From assembly GCA_030671905.1 (NCBI GenBank), contig DAOVHK010000077.1:1-7000 (forward strand): a DNA stretch of 7,000 nt. The letters are read 5' to 3'. The stretch is from Clostridia bacterium (GTDB lineage: Bacteria; UBA6262; WVXT01). The notes under the pieces are model-generated. The model worked only from the letters and a program-made list of their open reading frames with translations, did no database searches and was not told the origin of the DNA. Position 1 is the stretch's first letter. Every line of letters starts with the position of its first letter. Below are positions 6,508 to 7,000 of this stretch, piece after piece. The position numbers and the translations under genes were made by a program.

Positions 6508-7000
6508 AGAGGAAAGTAAATTTAGGTCTTATAGGATTAGGCACGGTAGGTGCAGGTGTAATCGAGCTTTTGCAAAGGAATAGTCTAATTATTAAACAGA
6601 AGGTGGGAACAGAAGTCTCTATAAGAGCTATCTGCGATAAAGACCCAGCTCGGCTTAGGTTGGCCCAGCGGATGAAAATTAGAAATGGTATTATAACCAA
6701 AGATTTTAACCAAATCCTGAACAATCCAGAGATAGATATTATCGTAGAACTAATTGGAGGATATGAACCAGCGAGAAAGATACTACTTGCTTCTATAAAG
6801 AAAGGAAAACATGTGGTTACCGCCAACAAGGCACTCTTGGCCAGGGACTGGGCAAAGGTATTTTCAGAAGCCCGAAAACATAAAGTATTGGTCTATTTTG
6901 AAGCGAGTGTAGGTGCGGGAATTCCTGTAATTCAGGCATTGAACGAAGGACTATCGGCTAATAAAATTAAGGTAATTCTGGGTATCCTTAATGGGACAAC
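6504..7000 (+). CDS. hom: Homoserine dehydrogenase, N-terminal part (3' end outside window)
   Basis: The frame runs from ATG 6504 to the window edge, giving 165 residues of a protein usually 400-440 aa. The enzyme reduces aspartate semialdehyde to homoserine with NAD(P)H, the entry to threonine and methionine. Visible: the Rossmann motif G11-L-G13-T-V-G16 in GLIGLGTVGAG, DIIVELIGG (78-86), HVVTANKALLA (103-113), FEASVGAGIPVI (132-143) and the beginning of the substrate-binding segment ILNGTT at the edge. The catalytic lysine and aspartate lie beyond the window, as would any ACT domain. The ATG overlaps the aminotransferase stop; a purine-rich stretch (AAGGTAGGGAAAG, 6488-6500) precedes it. 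Confidence 0.96.
   Translation, partial: MKRKVNLGLIGLGTVGAGVIELLQRNSLIIKQKVGTEVSIRAICDKDPARLRLAQRMKIRNGIITKDFNQILNNPEIDIIVELIGGYEPARKILLASIKKGKHVVTANKALLARDWAKVFSEARKHKVLVYFEASVGAGIPVIQALNEGLSANKIKVILGILNGT

Noticed and set aside
6395..6829. 144-codon minus-strand frame
   Set aside because: Opposite the aminotransferase tail and the homoserine dehydrogenase Rossmann domain; a shadow frame.

Overview
The window is bacterial chromosome with moderate-to-low GC (roughly 40-45% by eye). Every convincing gene lies on the plus strand, genes are tightly packed, and three of the seven do not begin with a well-placed ATG plus Shine-Dalgarno. The set (LCP-family envelope protein, RsfS, HU, and an AlaC-type aminotransferase coupled to homoserine dehydrogenase) suits an anaerobic or uncultured Gram-negative-like or deep-branching bacterium. 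I cannot place it in a phylum from the sequence alone.

Positions 1-3552 form one probable operon: the 3' end of nadD (NAD synthesis), an LCP (LytR-CpsA-Psr) protein with a LytR_C tail that overlaps it by one base, rsfS (ribosome silencing factor) and argS (arginyl-tRNA synthetase). The nadD - LCP - rsfS order resembles the Firmicutes-type nadD-yqeK-LCP-rsfS cluster, here without yqeK. A 13-bp perfect inverted repeat begins directly after the argS stop and probably closes the unit.

Positions 3601-4374 hold a metallo-beta-lactamase-fold hydrolase of the UlaG/UPF0173 type. It has an added N-terminal membrane segment and a second, very well-formed internal start that would give the normal cytosolic form. 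A near-consensus sigma70 promoter (TTGACA, 17 bp, TATAAA) then drives a roughly 160-nt leader and an HU/IHF-family DNA-binding protein gene (4614-4889).

Positions 4890-5277 contain no convincing gene but are packed with inverted repeats: a 22-bp stem, an operator-like palindrome and a run of short-loop hairpins, two of which sit in degenerate tandem units sharing two conserved boxes but with different stem sequences. This is the most unusual part of the window and could be a structured RNA leader or a palindromic repeat cluster.

Positions 5278-7000 carry an AlaC-type PLP aminotransferase overlapping (ATGA) the start of homoserine dehydrogenase, which runs off the window. The pair suggests an amino-acid operon of the aspartate family (threonine/methionine branch). 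No mobile-element gene, tRNA, rRNA or CRISPR array is seen.
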